In this document: piece by piece, positions 14,694-22,171 of the stretch
Layout: the number at the start of each line of letters is the position of its first letter
How positions within the stretch are numbered: position 1 is the first letter of the stretch
Position numbers and translations under genes: made by a program
The notes under the pieces: generated by a model
The model's database searches: none
What the model was told of the DNA's origin: nothing
What the model saw: the letters and a program-made list of their open reading frames with translations, nothing else
Virus record (IMG/VR): IMGVR_UViG_3300031269_000074
Span: 1-27,996 of that record
Direction: 5' to 3' (one strand)
Source of the DNA: a virus
Length of the DNA stretch: 27,996 nucleotides

Positions 14694-14704
14694 CTTTTAA
14701 CTCC

Positions 14705-14722
14705 TAGTAATATCGATTACTA
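14705..14722. promoter_or_regulatory. Palindrome upstream of protease gene (possible operator)
   Basis: TAGTAAT and ATTACTA are perfect 7-base inverted arms with a 4-base spacer, just upstream of the AGGAG ribosome site of the protease. It could be a repressor site or a small RNA hairpin that affects ribosome access. Confidence 0.4.
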
Positions 14723-14764
14723 TATATAGAATAGCAGGACTAAGAGTTTTTTGATAAAAGTTAG

Positions 14765-14837
14765 TACCACCTACTGGGCTCGAACCAGTGACTTTCTGCG
14801 TGTAAGGCAGACGCTCTCCCAACTGAGCTAAGGTGGC
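14765..14837 (-). tRNA. tRNA-Val (TAC)
   Basis: 73 bases: acceptor GCCACCT with AGGTGGT (a G-T pair at position 1), discriminator A, anticodon stem TCTGC/GCAGA, loop CTTACAC, anticodon TAC at 14802-14804, T-loop GGTTCGAGCC. CCA is not encoded. It reads GTA/GTG. Confidence 0.94.
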
Positions 14838-14871
14838 ATATTTTTTTGCAGACTTCGTATTAATGGGTGTA

Positions 14872-14908
14872 CTATGATTATAGTATTTCAAGTATACTAA
14901 CATCATAG
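14872..14908. promoter_or_regulatory. Inverted repeat in divergent intergenic region, with minus-strand TATAAT
   Basis: Two 15-base arms (14872-14886 and 14894-14908) match at 13 of 15 positions around a 7-base spacer. A perfect minus-strand TATAAT lies in the left arm at 14877-14882, suitably placed for the tRNA-Val/protease transcript, and plus-strand TATAGT at 14879-14884 overlaps it. No good -35 is seen for either. The plus-strand ATG follows 9 bases after the repeat. This suggests a shared operator for divergent transcription. Confidence 0.45.
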
Positions 14909-14917
14909 AGTAAATAA

Positions 14918-15346
14918 ATGAGCAAAACAAATGTAGATTCAAACGTTGATGCGGTTTTACCTGTTAGTCCTAGCTGGGCTGGCTCACCAAACAACGTCAA
15001 ACTTCAGGTTGCTCTGGATGACCTCAAGAACTTCACTGGAGGAAATCCCGTATCTGTAGATAATACCGCGTCTCCATACGCAGTTGCATTAACGGATAAT
15101 GTAATTTTGGTAGACGCTACTGCTGGGGCTGTCACTTTAAACCTACCTGCCGCTGCGACTGCAGATGGAAGAAGTCTCTTTGTAAAGAAGGTGGATAGCA
15201 GTATTAATGCTGTTACATTAGAGCCTGACGGAGCTGAAACTATTGAAGGCGCGGCCAATCTAAGTACGCTAGACGCTCAGTATGATGTCGTAGAAATCTT
15301 CTGCGATGGTACTGAGTGGTTTATTCTGTCAAGTCTTATCGCATAA
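14918..15346 (+). CDS. Beta-module virion-type protein, moron-like (only plus-strand gene)
   Basis: 142 residues starting MSKTNVDSNV, weak ribosome site (AGAG, 7 bases before ATG). The C-terminal module (about 45-142) has the pattern ILVDATAGAVTLNLP, then G-R-x-L-F-V-K-K-V-D, then a run ending in DGTEWFIL. The same module appears twice in the minus-strand protein at 23518-24261, so the two share a tail or decoration-type fold. The first 40 residues resemble a short attachment segment. It stands alone, against the direction of all neighbours, between tRNA-Val and tRNA-Gln, with a strong terminator behind it. This is the arrangement of a moron or of an independently controlled surface protein. 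Function is inferred. Confidence 0.75.
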   Translation: MSKTNVDSNVDAVLPVSPSWAGSPNNVKLQVALDDLKNFTGGNPVSVDNTASPYAVALTDNVILVDATAGAVTLNLPAAATADGRSLFVKKVDSSINAVTLEPDGAETIEGAANLSTLDAQYDVVEIFCDGTEWFILSSLIA

Positions 15347-15368
15347 GCTTCCCTACCCGCCAGGGAAT

Positions 15369-15401
15369 GGGGAGGAGCTTCGGCTCCTCCCCTCTTTTTT
15401 T
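15369..15401 (+). terminator. Strong rho-independent terminator of the plus-strand gene
   Basis: GGGGAGGAGC and GCTCCTCCCC pair perfectly around a TTCG tetraloop, followed by TCTTTTTTT. No T-run follows on the minus strand, so it acts on plus-strand transcripts only. Confidence 0.95.
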
Positions 15402-15402
15402 A

Positions 15403-15475
15403 TTCGGGTGCCAGGATTCGAACCTGGAATACACGGTACCAAAAACCGACGCCTTGCCAATTTGGCTACACCCGA
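15403..15475 (-). tRNA. tRNA-Gln (TTG)
   Basis: 73 bases: acceptor TCGGGTG with CACCCGA, discriminator A, D-arm GCCAAATTGGCAAGGC typical of Gln, anticodon loop TTTTGGT with TTG at 15440-15442, T-arm CCAGG-TTCGAAT-CCTGG. The first anticodon-stem pair is T-T, a mismatch. CCA is not encoded. It reads CAA. Confidence 0.93.
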
Positions 15476-15509
15476 GTACAGCTAATTATTCCTTTTTTTT
15501 AACTTCTCT

Positions 15510-16121
15510 TTAGGCTTGTCCTAAGAACTGAGCCTCAAAAGGATCTTGTCCTATCATCTTTTTTCCTAACTCAACGGCATCTTCTTGAATAAGTTGCTCT
15601 AGAGTTAGGTCTAGCTGCTCTATCATCTTAAATAGGATTGCTCCTGTAGCCTCCGCATCATCTATAGCTCTGTGAGCATTTGTGAGCTGTACACCGAAGT
15701 GGTATGAAAGGCTTGACAGCTTCTTTGATTTAAGAACATCGTTAGGAATAAATCTTCTAGCGATGGCTAGTGTATCAAGTGTAGGCTTCTCTGGAAAGTC
15801 AAATCCAGATCTTTTTAACTCCGATTTGATGAAGCCTTTGTCGAAAGATACATTCTGTCCACACCATACCGGCGCTCTAGATAGCCACTTGTACGCATGA
15901 GGCGCGAAGTCTTCAAAAGGGATACCACCCTCGGCCATAGCCTGAGTGATGCCGGTTATCTCTGTAACCTTGGGTGGTATCTGGCATTGAGGGTTTATTA
16001 TTTGACTAACCTTACCAATAACCTTTCCGTTGTCATCAAAGGCCACGCCACCAAACTCAATAATTCTATCCTTGTTGGGACTGAATCCTGTTGTTTCAAC
16101 ATCAAACGCTAAAATAGGCAT
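15510..16121 (-). CDS. DEDDh 3'-5' exonuclease (DNA polymerase III epsilon-like)
   Basis: 203 residues. All catalytic residues of a DnaQ-type exonuclease are present: D7 and E9 in AFDVETTG, D94 in GQNVSFDKGF, H150 and D155 in NAHRAIDDAEAT. The GITQAMAEG block (57-65) is also typical. It should proofread for the phage polymerase encoded three genes upstream, or degrade host DNA. The start overlaps the upstream exonuclease gene by 20 bases. The C-terminal 40 residues (about 165-203) may contact a partner; a canonical clamp motif is not evident. Confidence 0.9.
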   Translation of the reverse strand: MPILAFDVETTGFSPNKDRIIEFGGVAFDDNGKVIGKVSQIINPQCQIPPKVTEITGITQAMAEGGIPFEDFAPHAYKWLSRAPVWCGQNVSFDKGFIKSELKRSGFDFPEKPTLDTLAIARRFIPNDVLKSKKLSSLSYHFGVQLTNAHRAIDDAEATGAILFKMIEQLDLTLEQLIQEDAVELGKKMIGQDPFEAQFLGQA

Positions 16122-16944
16122 TAGGTTCTATTGTGGGGTTTTTGTCAAAGTAGTCCATCACCTCTCGGGTGCTGGCGTTATGAAAGAACTTGCTCTGTCT
16201 GGCGATCTTAAGGAACACGTTCCCGGCCAGTTCAGCATCATCTCCGGCTCTGTGTGAGTTGCTGCCCTCCACACCGAAATGGTCTGCTACAACTTCAAGT
16301 GTATTTTTTTCCTGACCGCACGGATTCCTGATTGCCAGCTCCATAGAGCACCAGCAAGGATTGGTGATATAAGACCCTATATCAAAGCAGCCGTGTAGAA
16401 GGAAACCCATATCAAAACCTCTGTTGTGTGAGATTAAGATAGTCTCTGGAGTAAAGAACTTTTCGCTAAAATAGTCCATCATGTCAGATAGGGTTGGTGC
16501 GTCTTCTATCATTTCGTTCGAGATTCCATGAATGGCTGAAGCTTCATCTGGGATGGGAACTCCCTCGTTTAAGAAAAAAGATTCAGCCCTCATGAACTTC
16601 TTTTTGCTGATATCAAACTCAGAAAACCCAATCTCAACAATCTTACCTTCTACAGGGTCTACACCTGTAGTCTCCACATCGAAAGAAACTAACCTCTGTT
16701 GATACCAAGGCTTGTCCCAATCTATCTGGGTTTCTATGGCTGCGGCAGATGTGTTAATTGATGAAACGCTATCAATCATTGGTGTCTGCCTAAATCGATT
16801 CTGATAAATCGACCTTGCACTTTCAATTGCATCGTCTTCTGTTTCTGCTTCCAGGAAAATATGCTGGAAGTGAATTGGTTTGGACTTATTCCACTTAACG
16901 CTGTAGTAGCTTGAAAAAGTCCTACCTTTTACTATATAGGCCAA
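16102..16944 (-). CDS. Second DEDDh exonuclease with N-terminal extension
   Basis: 280 residues, TTG start with AGGAG 5 bases upstream, overlapping the previous stop. Residues 1-80 form an extension with strand and helix pattern (HFQHIFLEAETEDDAIESA) and no known domain. The exonuclease core follows: D89 and E91 in SFDVETTG, D178 in SHNRGFDMGF, H231 and D236 in SHRAGDDAE. The core is only distantly similar to the exonuclease next door, so it looks like an old paralogue or a separate acquisition. Possible division of labour: one proofreads, the other processes primers or degrades host DNA. That is inference. Confidence 0.87.
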   Translation of the reverse strand: MAYIVKGRTFSSYYSVKWNKSKPIHFQHIFLEAETEDDAIESARSIYQNRFRQTPMIDSVSSINTSAAAIETQIDWDKPWYQQRLVSFDVETTGVDPVEGKIVEIGFSEFDISKKKFMRAESFFLNEGVPIPDEASAIHGISNEMIEDAPTLSDMMDYFSEKFFTPETILISHNRGFDMGFLLHGCFDIGSYITNPCWCSMELAIRNPCGQEKNTLEVVADHFGVEGSNSHRAGDDAELAGNVFLKIARQSKFFHNASTREVMDYFDKNPTIEPNAYFSV

Positions 16945-17516
16945 ACCATCTCCTTTTCCTCTGAATCTTTAATTCTACCCAAGAATAGCTCAAACTTTGG
17001 CTTGTGCTCTACCGATCCGTATTGAGATGGGATAGATCTCAACTTGCGCAAGATCTTGTTGGCGCTTGACCTATCTTTTTCGAGCAACGCTTTCTGTAAA
17101 GCCAGTGGTACGACATGCATGGGTACCGATACTGCTCCGAAGTAACTAGCCAGGCTGGGCATCGTCTCTGGAGCGAGGTGCATCACTTGCTCCAGTTTAA
17201 TAGCCAGTGCAGACGTAAGGCAAATCACATTCTGATTAACTAGATAGAGAGGATTGTCCTTGTCGAGGATAATGCACTCTAGCTCTAATACATCTACGCC
17301 GTATTGTTGAAGAACCTCCGAACCTTCTTTCTCAAAAAAATCGAGGAGGTCCTCATCTTCTAGCTCACACTTGATGTCTACAGCATGATTGCCTTCAGCG
17401 TCAGTAATTTTAGACTTCTCAAATCTAATTGCAAATTCTTTACCTTCGACAACTTCTCGTAACAGAAGTCTGCCGACTCGATCGGGCGTAAGGTTTTCTT
17501 CGCTAGTTATATGCAA
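16932..17516 (-). CDS. Unknown protein between replicase and exonucleases
   Basis: 194 residues if translation starts at TTG 17516; GGAGG lies 6 bases upstream and the start is 14 bases inside the polymerase stop. The longer open frame to 17585 lacks a ribosome site. I do not recognise it. The N-terminal half alternates strands and acidic helices (EFAIRFEKSKITDAEG, CELEDEDLLDFFEKEG); the C-terminal half is helical and basic (LLEKDRSSANKILRKLRSIP). It is co-translated with the polymerase and the second exonuclease, so a polymerase-exonuclease linker or accessory subunit is a reasonable guess. It is not an obvious clamp or theta subunit. Confidence 0.65.
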   Translation of the reverse strand: MHITSEENLTPDRVGRLLLREVVEGKEFAIRFEKSKITDAEGNHAVDIKCELEDEDLLDFFEKEGSEVLQQYGVDVLELECIILDKDNPLYLVNQNVICLTSALAIKLEQVMHLAPETMPSLASYFGAVSVPMHVVPLALQKALLEKDRSSANKILRKLRSIPSQYGSVEHKPKFELFLGRIKDSEEKEMVWPI

Positions 17517-20500
17517 AATGTGCCTCCAGGCAATGTGCGCTAGGTTTGTCTTTGTATAGACTAATTTCAACCTTAATAAAAACAACCCTAAACAGCATGT
17601 CGTTGAATTTTTGACTATCGTAGTCGTTGGGGAAAACGGATATATCTAAGAAGCTGCTCTCATCTTCCAGTTTGAGAAAGCACATAAGGTCATTGTTCTT
17701 TGTCGCTATCTCATTCAGGTCGGTCACAATACCACATAACCAAGAGGTAGATCCAGGAGTCATTCTCATTTCCTCAATCTTTTTAGAACCCATCTTAGAC
17801 GCCTGCATTCTAAACTCGTCTGCAGGGTGGCCTGTCCTATACCTACCCAAAAATTCTCTCTCCTTATCGAGCATGAATCTAGTCTCCGGTCTTTCAACTA
17901 TGTTAGATTCAAACGGAATCTCAAGAGATCCAAATAGATTCATCTGGTCTGGATTCTGCTTTCTAAAGTAACTTAGGTACTTAGAAGACTGGGCTACAAG
18001 ATCGGCTCTGGCTTGGTATGTGTCGCCTTTAAGTAGGAGGTCGAGTGCTCCCGAGTAAACCAAGCTGTCCAAGCTTTTTGAACTCATTGTCACCTTTGAA
18101 AACAGTTCGGTAAGGTTCTTGTATGGAGGAAAAGGCATCTTCCTCTCGCTTTCATTATTGGGGTTTGGCATTCTTGGAATTTCTTCTGCCACGATAGTAC
18201 TTATATTCTGTATGCCAGAAAGACCTACCCATATCTGACCATCCCTTACCTTAAAGTTTGCAGAAGACTTTTGTACGGTTGGCTCAAAAACTTCTACGCC
18301 AAAACTCTTAGCATCTTCGATAAACATCCTTACGTCATCAAAGTTGCTCTGCCTTATTTGCATCTGGGCGGCAAGCAGTTCTGCGGTGTAGTGGGCTTTT
18401 AACCATGCTGTCTGATAAGTAATCATGGCGTATGCTGCCGCGTGAGATCTGTTGAAACCGTATCTTGCGAATGTTTCAATCTGCCTCCAAAGCTCTTCAA
18501 GAAGCTCTAGAGAATAATGCTTGGCTGAACCTCCCTGCATGAAAGTTTTCTTCTGCATCGCCATTTCATCTGCTTTCTTCTTCCCCATAGCTCTACGAAG
18601 TAAATCTGCTCCGCCAAGCGTGTAGCCGCAAACAACCTGAGCAATTTCCATAACTTGCTCCTGATACAGAATGACCCCATAAGTTGTTTTTAGTATGGGC
18701 TCAAGATCTGGGTGCAAGTAAGTAACAGGTTCCTTGCCGTTCTTTCTCCGGATGTAGACTTCATGCATTCCAGCGTCCATCGGTCCAGGTCTGTACAAAG
18801 CAACCGTTGCAACAACATCCTCAAACTCAGAGGCGTTCATCTGGCCTACCATCTGAGCCATGCCGTCCGAAGACACTTGAAACATACCGATTGTTCTACC
18901 AGAAGATATGAGTTCAAATACCTTCGGGTCGTCTAGAGGTATGTTGGACATATCTGGGACAGGCTTTCCCTGATTGCCAATAAGTTCCAAGGCGTACTGA
19001 ATGACGTCTAGTTCTGCCAATCCAAGAAAATCAAACTTTACAAGCCCCATCTTCTCAGAGTCATTCTTATCTAGCTGTGAAACGTACCGTGTGATGTTCT
19101 TGCTTTCGTCTTTGACATTGATGGGAAAGTCTTTGCCTTCCGTATCCCAAACGGGTACATAGTCAGCAAGGTGTCCGTTAGATATAAGAACACCAGCAGC
19201 TCCACGGCCAACGCTTCTGTAGGCACCCTCAAGTCTAGACGCAACGTCTACTACCTTTCTCCATTTTGGGTTTCTTTTAAGCTCATACTCCAGCTTTTGG
19301 TATTTTGCTGGAGCTGTCTTTTTTACCCGCCCCTTCTCAAAAACGTCTGCAATCTTTTCGGGGTCATTCGGAGGTTCGGGCAACATCTTGCTGAAGCGAT
19401 CGCTGTCCTGAGCCGATACGCCTAGTACACGCGCGCAGGAGTGCCATGAAGACCTCGGTTTAAGTTCGCTGAATGTAGCTATCTGGCATACAGAATCCTG
19501 CCCATATCTTTCTACAACATACTTGATTACCTCTCCCCGACGAGACATACAGAAGTCAATGTCAAAGTCAGGCATAGAGACACGCTCTGGATTGAGAAAG
19601 CGCTCAAAGAGGAGATTGTATTTAATCGGGTCTAGGTCTGTGATACGCAAGCAATACGCCACCAATGAGCCAGCGCCAGAACCTCTGCCGGGTCCAACGG
19701 CAATGCCTTGGTTGTGAGCAAAGTTAACAAAGTCCCAGACAATAAGGAAGTAGCCCGGAAATCCCATATTGCTAATTACGGAAAGTTCGTATTCAAGGCG
19801 ATCTTCATACGTTTTGTCTGCATGAGGGCAGCGTATCCTTAACCCCTCATAAACCAGATGTTTGAGATAGGCGTATTGATCAGAAAACTTTTTGGGAATC
19901 TCAAAGTCAGGCAAAAAGTTATTCTGAAGATCTAGAGACACATTACACTTGAGTGCAATCTCTTGAGCAACCTCATCTTCAGGCATCGGTTTTAGCCACG
20001 CCTCCTTGATGGTGTGGTAGTTCGTGTTGTCAATACTTAGTCGTCTCTTCAGCCTATCGCATATGAGAACTGACTGTAGCTCAGCGTCTTCTCGGTTCAG
20101 GTAATGAACATCATTTGTGCGAACCTTCTTCACTCCAAGTTGGTTAAGAACTCGATTAACCTTCTTCTGTTCTCTGAGTCCGTGATCGATAACCTCTAGA
20201 TAGAAATCATCCTTATAGGTTTTCTTAAGTTGATAGAGGTGCCGATTGAGTTCATCTCTATCTTCTCTCAAAATAGATACGGGTATGGCACCCATGAGAT
20301 CACCACTCAACGCAATGACACCGCTCCTGTGGCGATACAGGTCCTCGTATGACTTGTCGGTCGCGCAAAGGTGAAAGAGGTTTTTAAGGCCCTCTTCGTT
20401 CTTTGCAAGAAGCGTTAAGTGATGATTCTCATCAGTTGTTACTTCAACTCCATATATAGGTTTAACTCCATTAGACCTGCATGCATAGTGATGTTGAACA

Positions 20501-20637
20501 ATTCCAGACATGGAATTGTGGTCAGTGATAGCAAGCACGCCCTGAGATGTATTACTCGCAACTTTCCGGGCCAATGACTTCGAGGCAGGTAGAGCGTCCC
20601 CAGTCGAGTGCTTCGTGTGAACGTGAAGGTGAATCAT
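17503..20637 (-). CDS. dnaE: DNA polymerase III alpha subunit-type replicase
   Basis: 1044 residues; C-family replicase. The PHP domain at the N-terminus keeps metal-ligand motifs (HLHVHTKHS 3-11, ITDHNSMSG 37-45, TNDVHYL 174-180), so it may be an active nuclease or pyrophosphatase, unlike E. coli. Palm motifs: GPGRGSGAGSLVAY (315-328), PDFDIDF (356-362) with D357 and D359, and D536 in KFDFLGL. A clamp-binding pentapeptide QMNLF lies at 898-902 and an OB fold at about 965-1005. It ends soon after the OB fold, without the tau-binding domain of the roughly 1160-residue E. coli protein. AGGAGG precedes the ATG, which lies 86 bases inside the AAA+ gene. Confidence 0.96.
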   Translation of the reverse strand: MIHLHVHTKHSTGDALPASKSLARKVASNTSQGVLAITDHNSMSGIVQHHYACRSNGVKPIYGVEVTTDENHHLTLLAKNEEGLKNLFHLCATDKSYEDLYRHRSGVIALSGDLMGAIPVSILREDRDELNRHLYQLKKTYKDDFYLEVIDHGLREQKKVNRVLNQLGVKKVRTNDVHYLNREDAELQSVLICDRLKRRLSIDNTNYHTIKEAWLKPMPEDEVAQEIALKCNVSLDLQNNFLPDFEIPKKFSDQYAYLKHLVYEGLRIRCPHADKTYEDRLEYELSVISNMGFPGYFLIVWDFVNFAHNQGIAVGPGRGSGAGSLVAYCLRITDLDPIKYNLLFERFLNPERVSMPDFDIDFCMSRRGEVIKYVVERYGQDSVCQIATFSELKPRSSWHSCARVLGVSAQDSDRFSKMLPEPPNDPEKIADVFEKGRVKKTAPAKYQKLEYELKRNPKWRKVVDVASRLEGAYRSVGRGAAGVLISNGHLADYVPVWDTEGKDFPINVKDESKNITRYVSQLDKNDSEKMGLVKFDFLGLAELDVIQYALELIGNQGKPVPDMSNIPLDDPKVFELISSGRTIGMFQVSSDGMAQMVGQMNASEFEDVVATVALYRPGPMDAGMHEVYIRRKNGKEPVTYLHPDLEPILKTTYGVILYQEQVMEIAQVVCGYTLGGADLLRRAMGKKKADEMAMQKKTFMQGGSAKHYSLELLEELWRQIETFARYGFNRSHAAAYAMITYQTAWLKAHYTAELLAAQMQIRQSNFDDVRMFIEDAKSFGVEVFEPTVQKSSANFKVRDGQIWVGLSGIQNISTIVAEEIPRMPNPNNESERKMPFPPYKNLTELFSKVTMSSKSLDSLVYSGALDLLLKGDTYQARADLVAQSSKYLSYFRKQNPDQMNLFGSLEIPFESNIVERPETRFMLDKEREFLGRYRTGHPADEFRMQASKMGSKKIEEMRMTPGSTSWLCGIVTDLNEIATKNNDLMCFLKLEDESSFLDISVFPNDYDSQKFNDMLFRVVFIKVEISLYKDKPSAHCLEAHFAYN

Positions 20638-21865
20638 CTTCTTCCTCCTCCTTCTCTTCTTCTTCCTGAAGTTTTAATATCTCCTCCTCAATACCACTGA
20701 AGACAATATCATTTGGAGGGATTGTGTAATCCCAACCTTTGACTTTATAGCGACGCAACAGTTCAACTAAGTGAGATACGGGGTATGCCTGAATAAGACG
20801 GTCAAAAAACTCAAACATGTATTCAGGAATATCTTCTACACCCTCCCTCTCTGCCATCGTGACGATAATGTCTCGCCTGATGTCTTCTGTAGGAAGAGGC
20901 ATCTTAATTATCTGGTCAATCCTACCCGGTCTTCTGAATGCATCTGGTAGTCTAGATTGGTCGTTAGTACTCATGAGCGTAACTGGAACATGGTAGTGGC
21001 TGTCCTCGAAGAGGAACAAACTCGTCTCCAGCGCTCGACTGTTGCCTCGATCGATGTCATCGATGATAACTAGAGTGGGTTGAAGTAAATCAATCAACTC
21101 CCTCCAGTCCTGTCTTGAGATGTGAGTCAATACCTGGTTTGTGATGACGATAGTTCTCTTAGATAGAATCTTATGGGCATTGGCACATAAGGTTGATTTA
21201 CCTGTGCCTGGTACTCCTTGAAATATAATGACCCTTCTGACTCCGCTCTTAATATACTCCTTTAGGCCCTCAACCTCCCCAACAAGCTGACCTTTATATT
21301 CCTTGTTTTCGAACTGGTGGCCCATAACGATAAATTCATCAACATCGCTATCAATGATGACGCTCTCGTTCTTGCTCCAGAAGAGGTCTCGTATACCTTC
21401 ATACGCGAGATTCTTTTCTGGCGATGGAGGTATGTGAAGTTCATCAAACTCATACTCATCGCCAGATATAGTAATGAAAACAGAGCCGCCATTCTCTAAG
21501 GGTGCCTTGCAGAGTCTTTTGTTGGAGCTTTCTATCTCTACATCGAGATCTAACTCTTCCATCAAAAATTCACCCACCCAACACATAGAGTCGGGAACGT
21601 CTGACTTAAAACCCTTCTGATGTAAAAAGTTATCAATGGGGTCTACCCTTCGAGCATCTTTCTCAACAAGACTTTCCACCACATTGAGTGAAGACTGAAC
21701 CCATGTGTCGGGCTTATCAATGTCTAAGTCTTGTAAGGTTCTACTCCACTGGCGAAACTCTGAGATTAGCGGCTCAACTTTTTCGTATACTTCTCTTGGT
21801 ATTCTCGTTCGGTCGACAATCACTTTAGAAAGCAACTGCTCCAAAATAAGTGCAGGGATTTTCAT
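20552..21865 (-). CDS. AAA+ ATPase of replication operon
   Basis: 437 residues. Walker A GVPGTGKST (217-225), Walker B LVIIDDID (265-272), sensor-1 STND (299-302) and the arginine-finger-type segment RRPGRID (311-317) mark a classical AAA+ module like those of FtsH/Cdc48-type unfoldases. It lacks the SRC motif of clamp loaders. Residues 1-190 are an unrecognised N-terminal domain. The C-terminus is strongly acidic (about 393-409) and runs 86 bases into the polymerase gene in another frame. Role: energy-dependent remodelling of a replication or assembly complex, inferred from the neighbouring replicase. AGAGGAA lies upstream of the ATG and a good promoter precedes it. Confidence 0.85.
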   Translation of the reverse strand: MKIPALILEQLLSKVIVDRTRIPREVYEKVEPLISEFRQWSRTLQDLDIDKPDTWVQSSLNVVESLVEKDARRVDPIDNFLHQKGFKSDVPDSMCWVGEFLMEELDLDVEIESSNKRLCKAPLENGGSVFITISGDEYEFDELHIPPSPEKNLAYEGIRDLFWSKNESVIIDSDVDEFIVMGHQFENKEYKGQLVGEVEGLKEYIKSGVRRVIIFQGVPGTGKSTLCANAHKILSKRTIVITNQVLTHISRQDWRELIDLLQPTLVIIDDIDRGNSRALETSLFLFEDSHYHVPVTLMSTNDQSRLPDAFRRPGRIDQIIKMPLPTEDIRRDIIVTMAEREGVEDIPEYMFEFFDRLIQAYPVSHLVELLRRYKVKGWDYTIPPNDIVFSGIEEEILKLQEEEEKEEEEDDSPSRSHEALDWGRSTCLEVIGPESCE

Positions 21866-21914
21866 TCGATCGATTCCTCTCTTGGGTATTAGTACGAAAA
21901 CGAATGCAGTGTAT

Positions 21915-21944
21915 ATTCTAGCCGATGTCCAGACTCTCAGTCAA
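21915..21944 (-). promoter_or_regulatory. Sigma-70-type promoter for the replication operon
   Basis: TTGACT (21939-21944), an 18-base spacer and TAGAAT (21915-21920) on the minus strand, each one base from consensus. The -35 overlaps the stop codon of the ribbon-helix-helix gene. Transcription would start about 40 bases before the AAA+ ATG. Confidence 0.6.
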
Positions 21945-22171
21945 GACTTCTTTTTAGTGCTTATGTGTTTTGAGAGGATCTCTCTCATCAGCTGAGCGGG
22001 TGACACATCCATTCTTTCAGCATACTCACATAGCCCCTTCATGACATCTTCGTCAAGATAAATCTTGACTCTCGGTGCGCTTTTTTCTGGGGGGTCCTCA
22101 AAAACAGGACCTTTCATAGGGTAGATGGGTTTCATAGGGTGGGTGGGTTTCATAGGGTGGGTGGGTTTCAT
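21941..22171 (-). CDS. Ribbon-helix-helix DNA-binding protein with repeated start
   Basis: 76 residues if begun at the first ATG (22171), immediately after a terminator T-run. Four in-frame ATGs (22171, 22153, 22135, 22117) occur at 18-base spacing, giving MKPTHP-MKPTHP-MKPIYP-MKG; none has a Shine-Dalgarno site. The domain is APRVKIYLDEDVMKGL then YAERMDVSPAQLMREILSKHI: one strand and two helices as in MetJ/Arc-type regulators, with a lysine tail. These bind DNA as dimers and usually repress. The replication promoter lies at its 3' end, making it a candidate regulator of that operon or of itself. Domain call is fairly firm, target inferred. Confidence 0.75.
   Translation of the reverse strand: MKPTHPMKPTHPMKPIYPMKGPVFEDPPEKSAPRVKIYLDEDVMKGLCEYAERMDVSPAQLMREILSKHISTKKKS
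22118..22171. repeat. Three 18-bp tandem repeats carrying start codons
   Basis: Units at 22154-22171 and 22136-22153 are identical and the third (22118-22135) differs at three bases. Each begins with ATG on the minus strand and adds six residues (MKPTHP or MKPIYP). Confidence 0.9.

Noticed and set aside
14697-14942. Minus-strand 81-codon frame over tRNA-Val
   Set aside because: Most of it is the tRNA gene read as protein (TLAQLGERLPYTQKVTGSSP), a common false call.
15361-15401. Bidirectional terminator
   Set aside because: The hairpin is symmetrical, but a T-run follows only on the plus strand.
17517-17585. Longer N-terminus for the gene between polymerase and exonuclease
   Set aside because: It would overlap the polymerase by 83 bases without a ribosome site, while TTG at 17516 has GGAGG at the right distance.
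20552-21865. Clamp-loader subunit call for the AAA+ protein
   Set aside because: The SRC motif and zinc module of loader subunits are absent; the RRPGR segment fits the unfoldase-type AAA+ group better.
22118-22171. CRISPR-like or iteron-like reading of the 18-base repeats
   Set aside because: There are no spacers, only three direct copies, and each codes in frame within the RHH gene.
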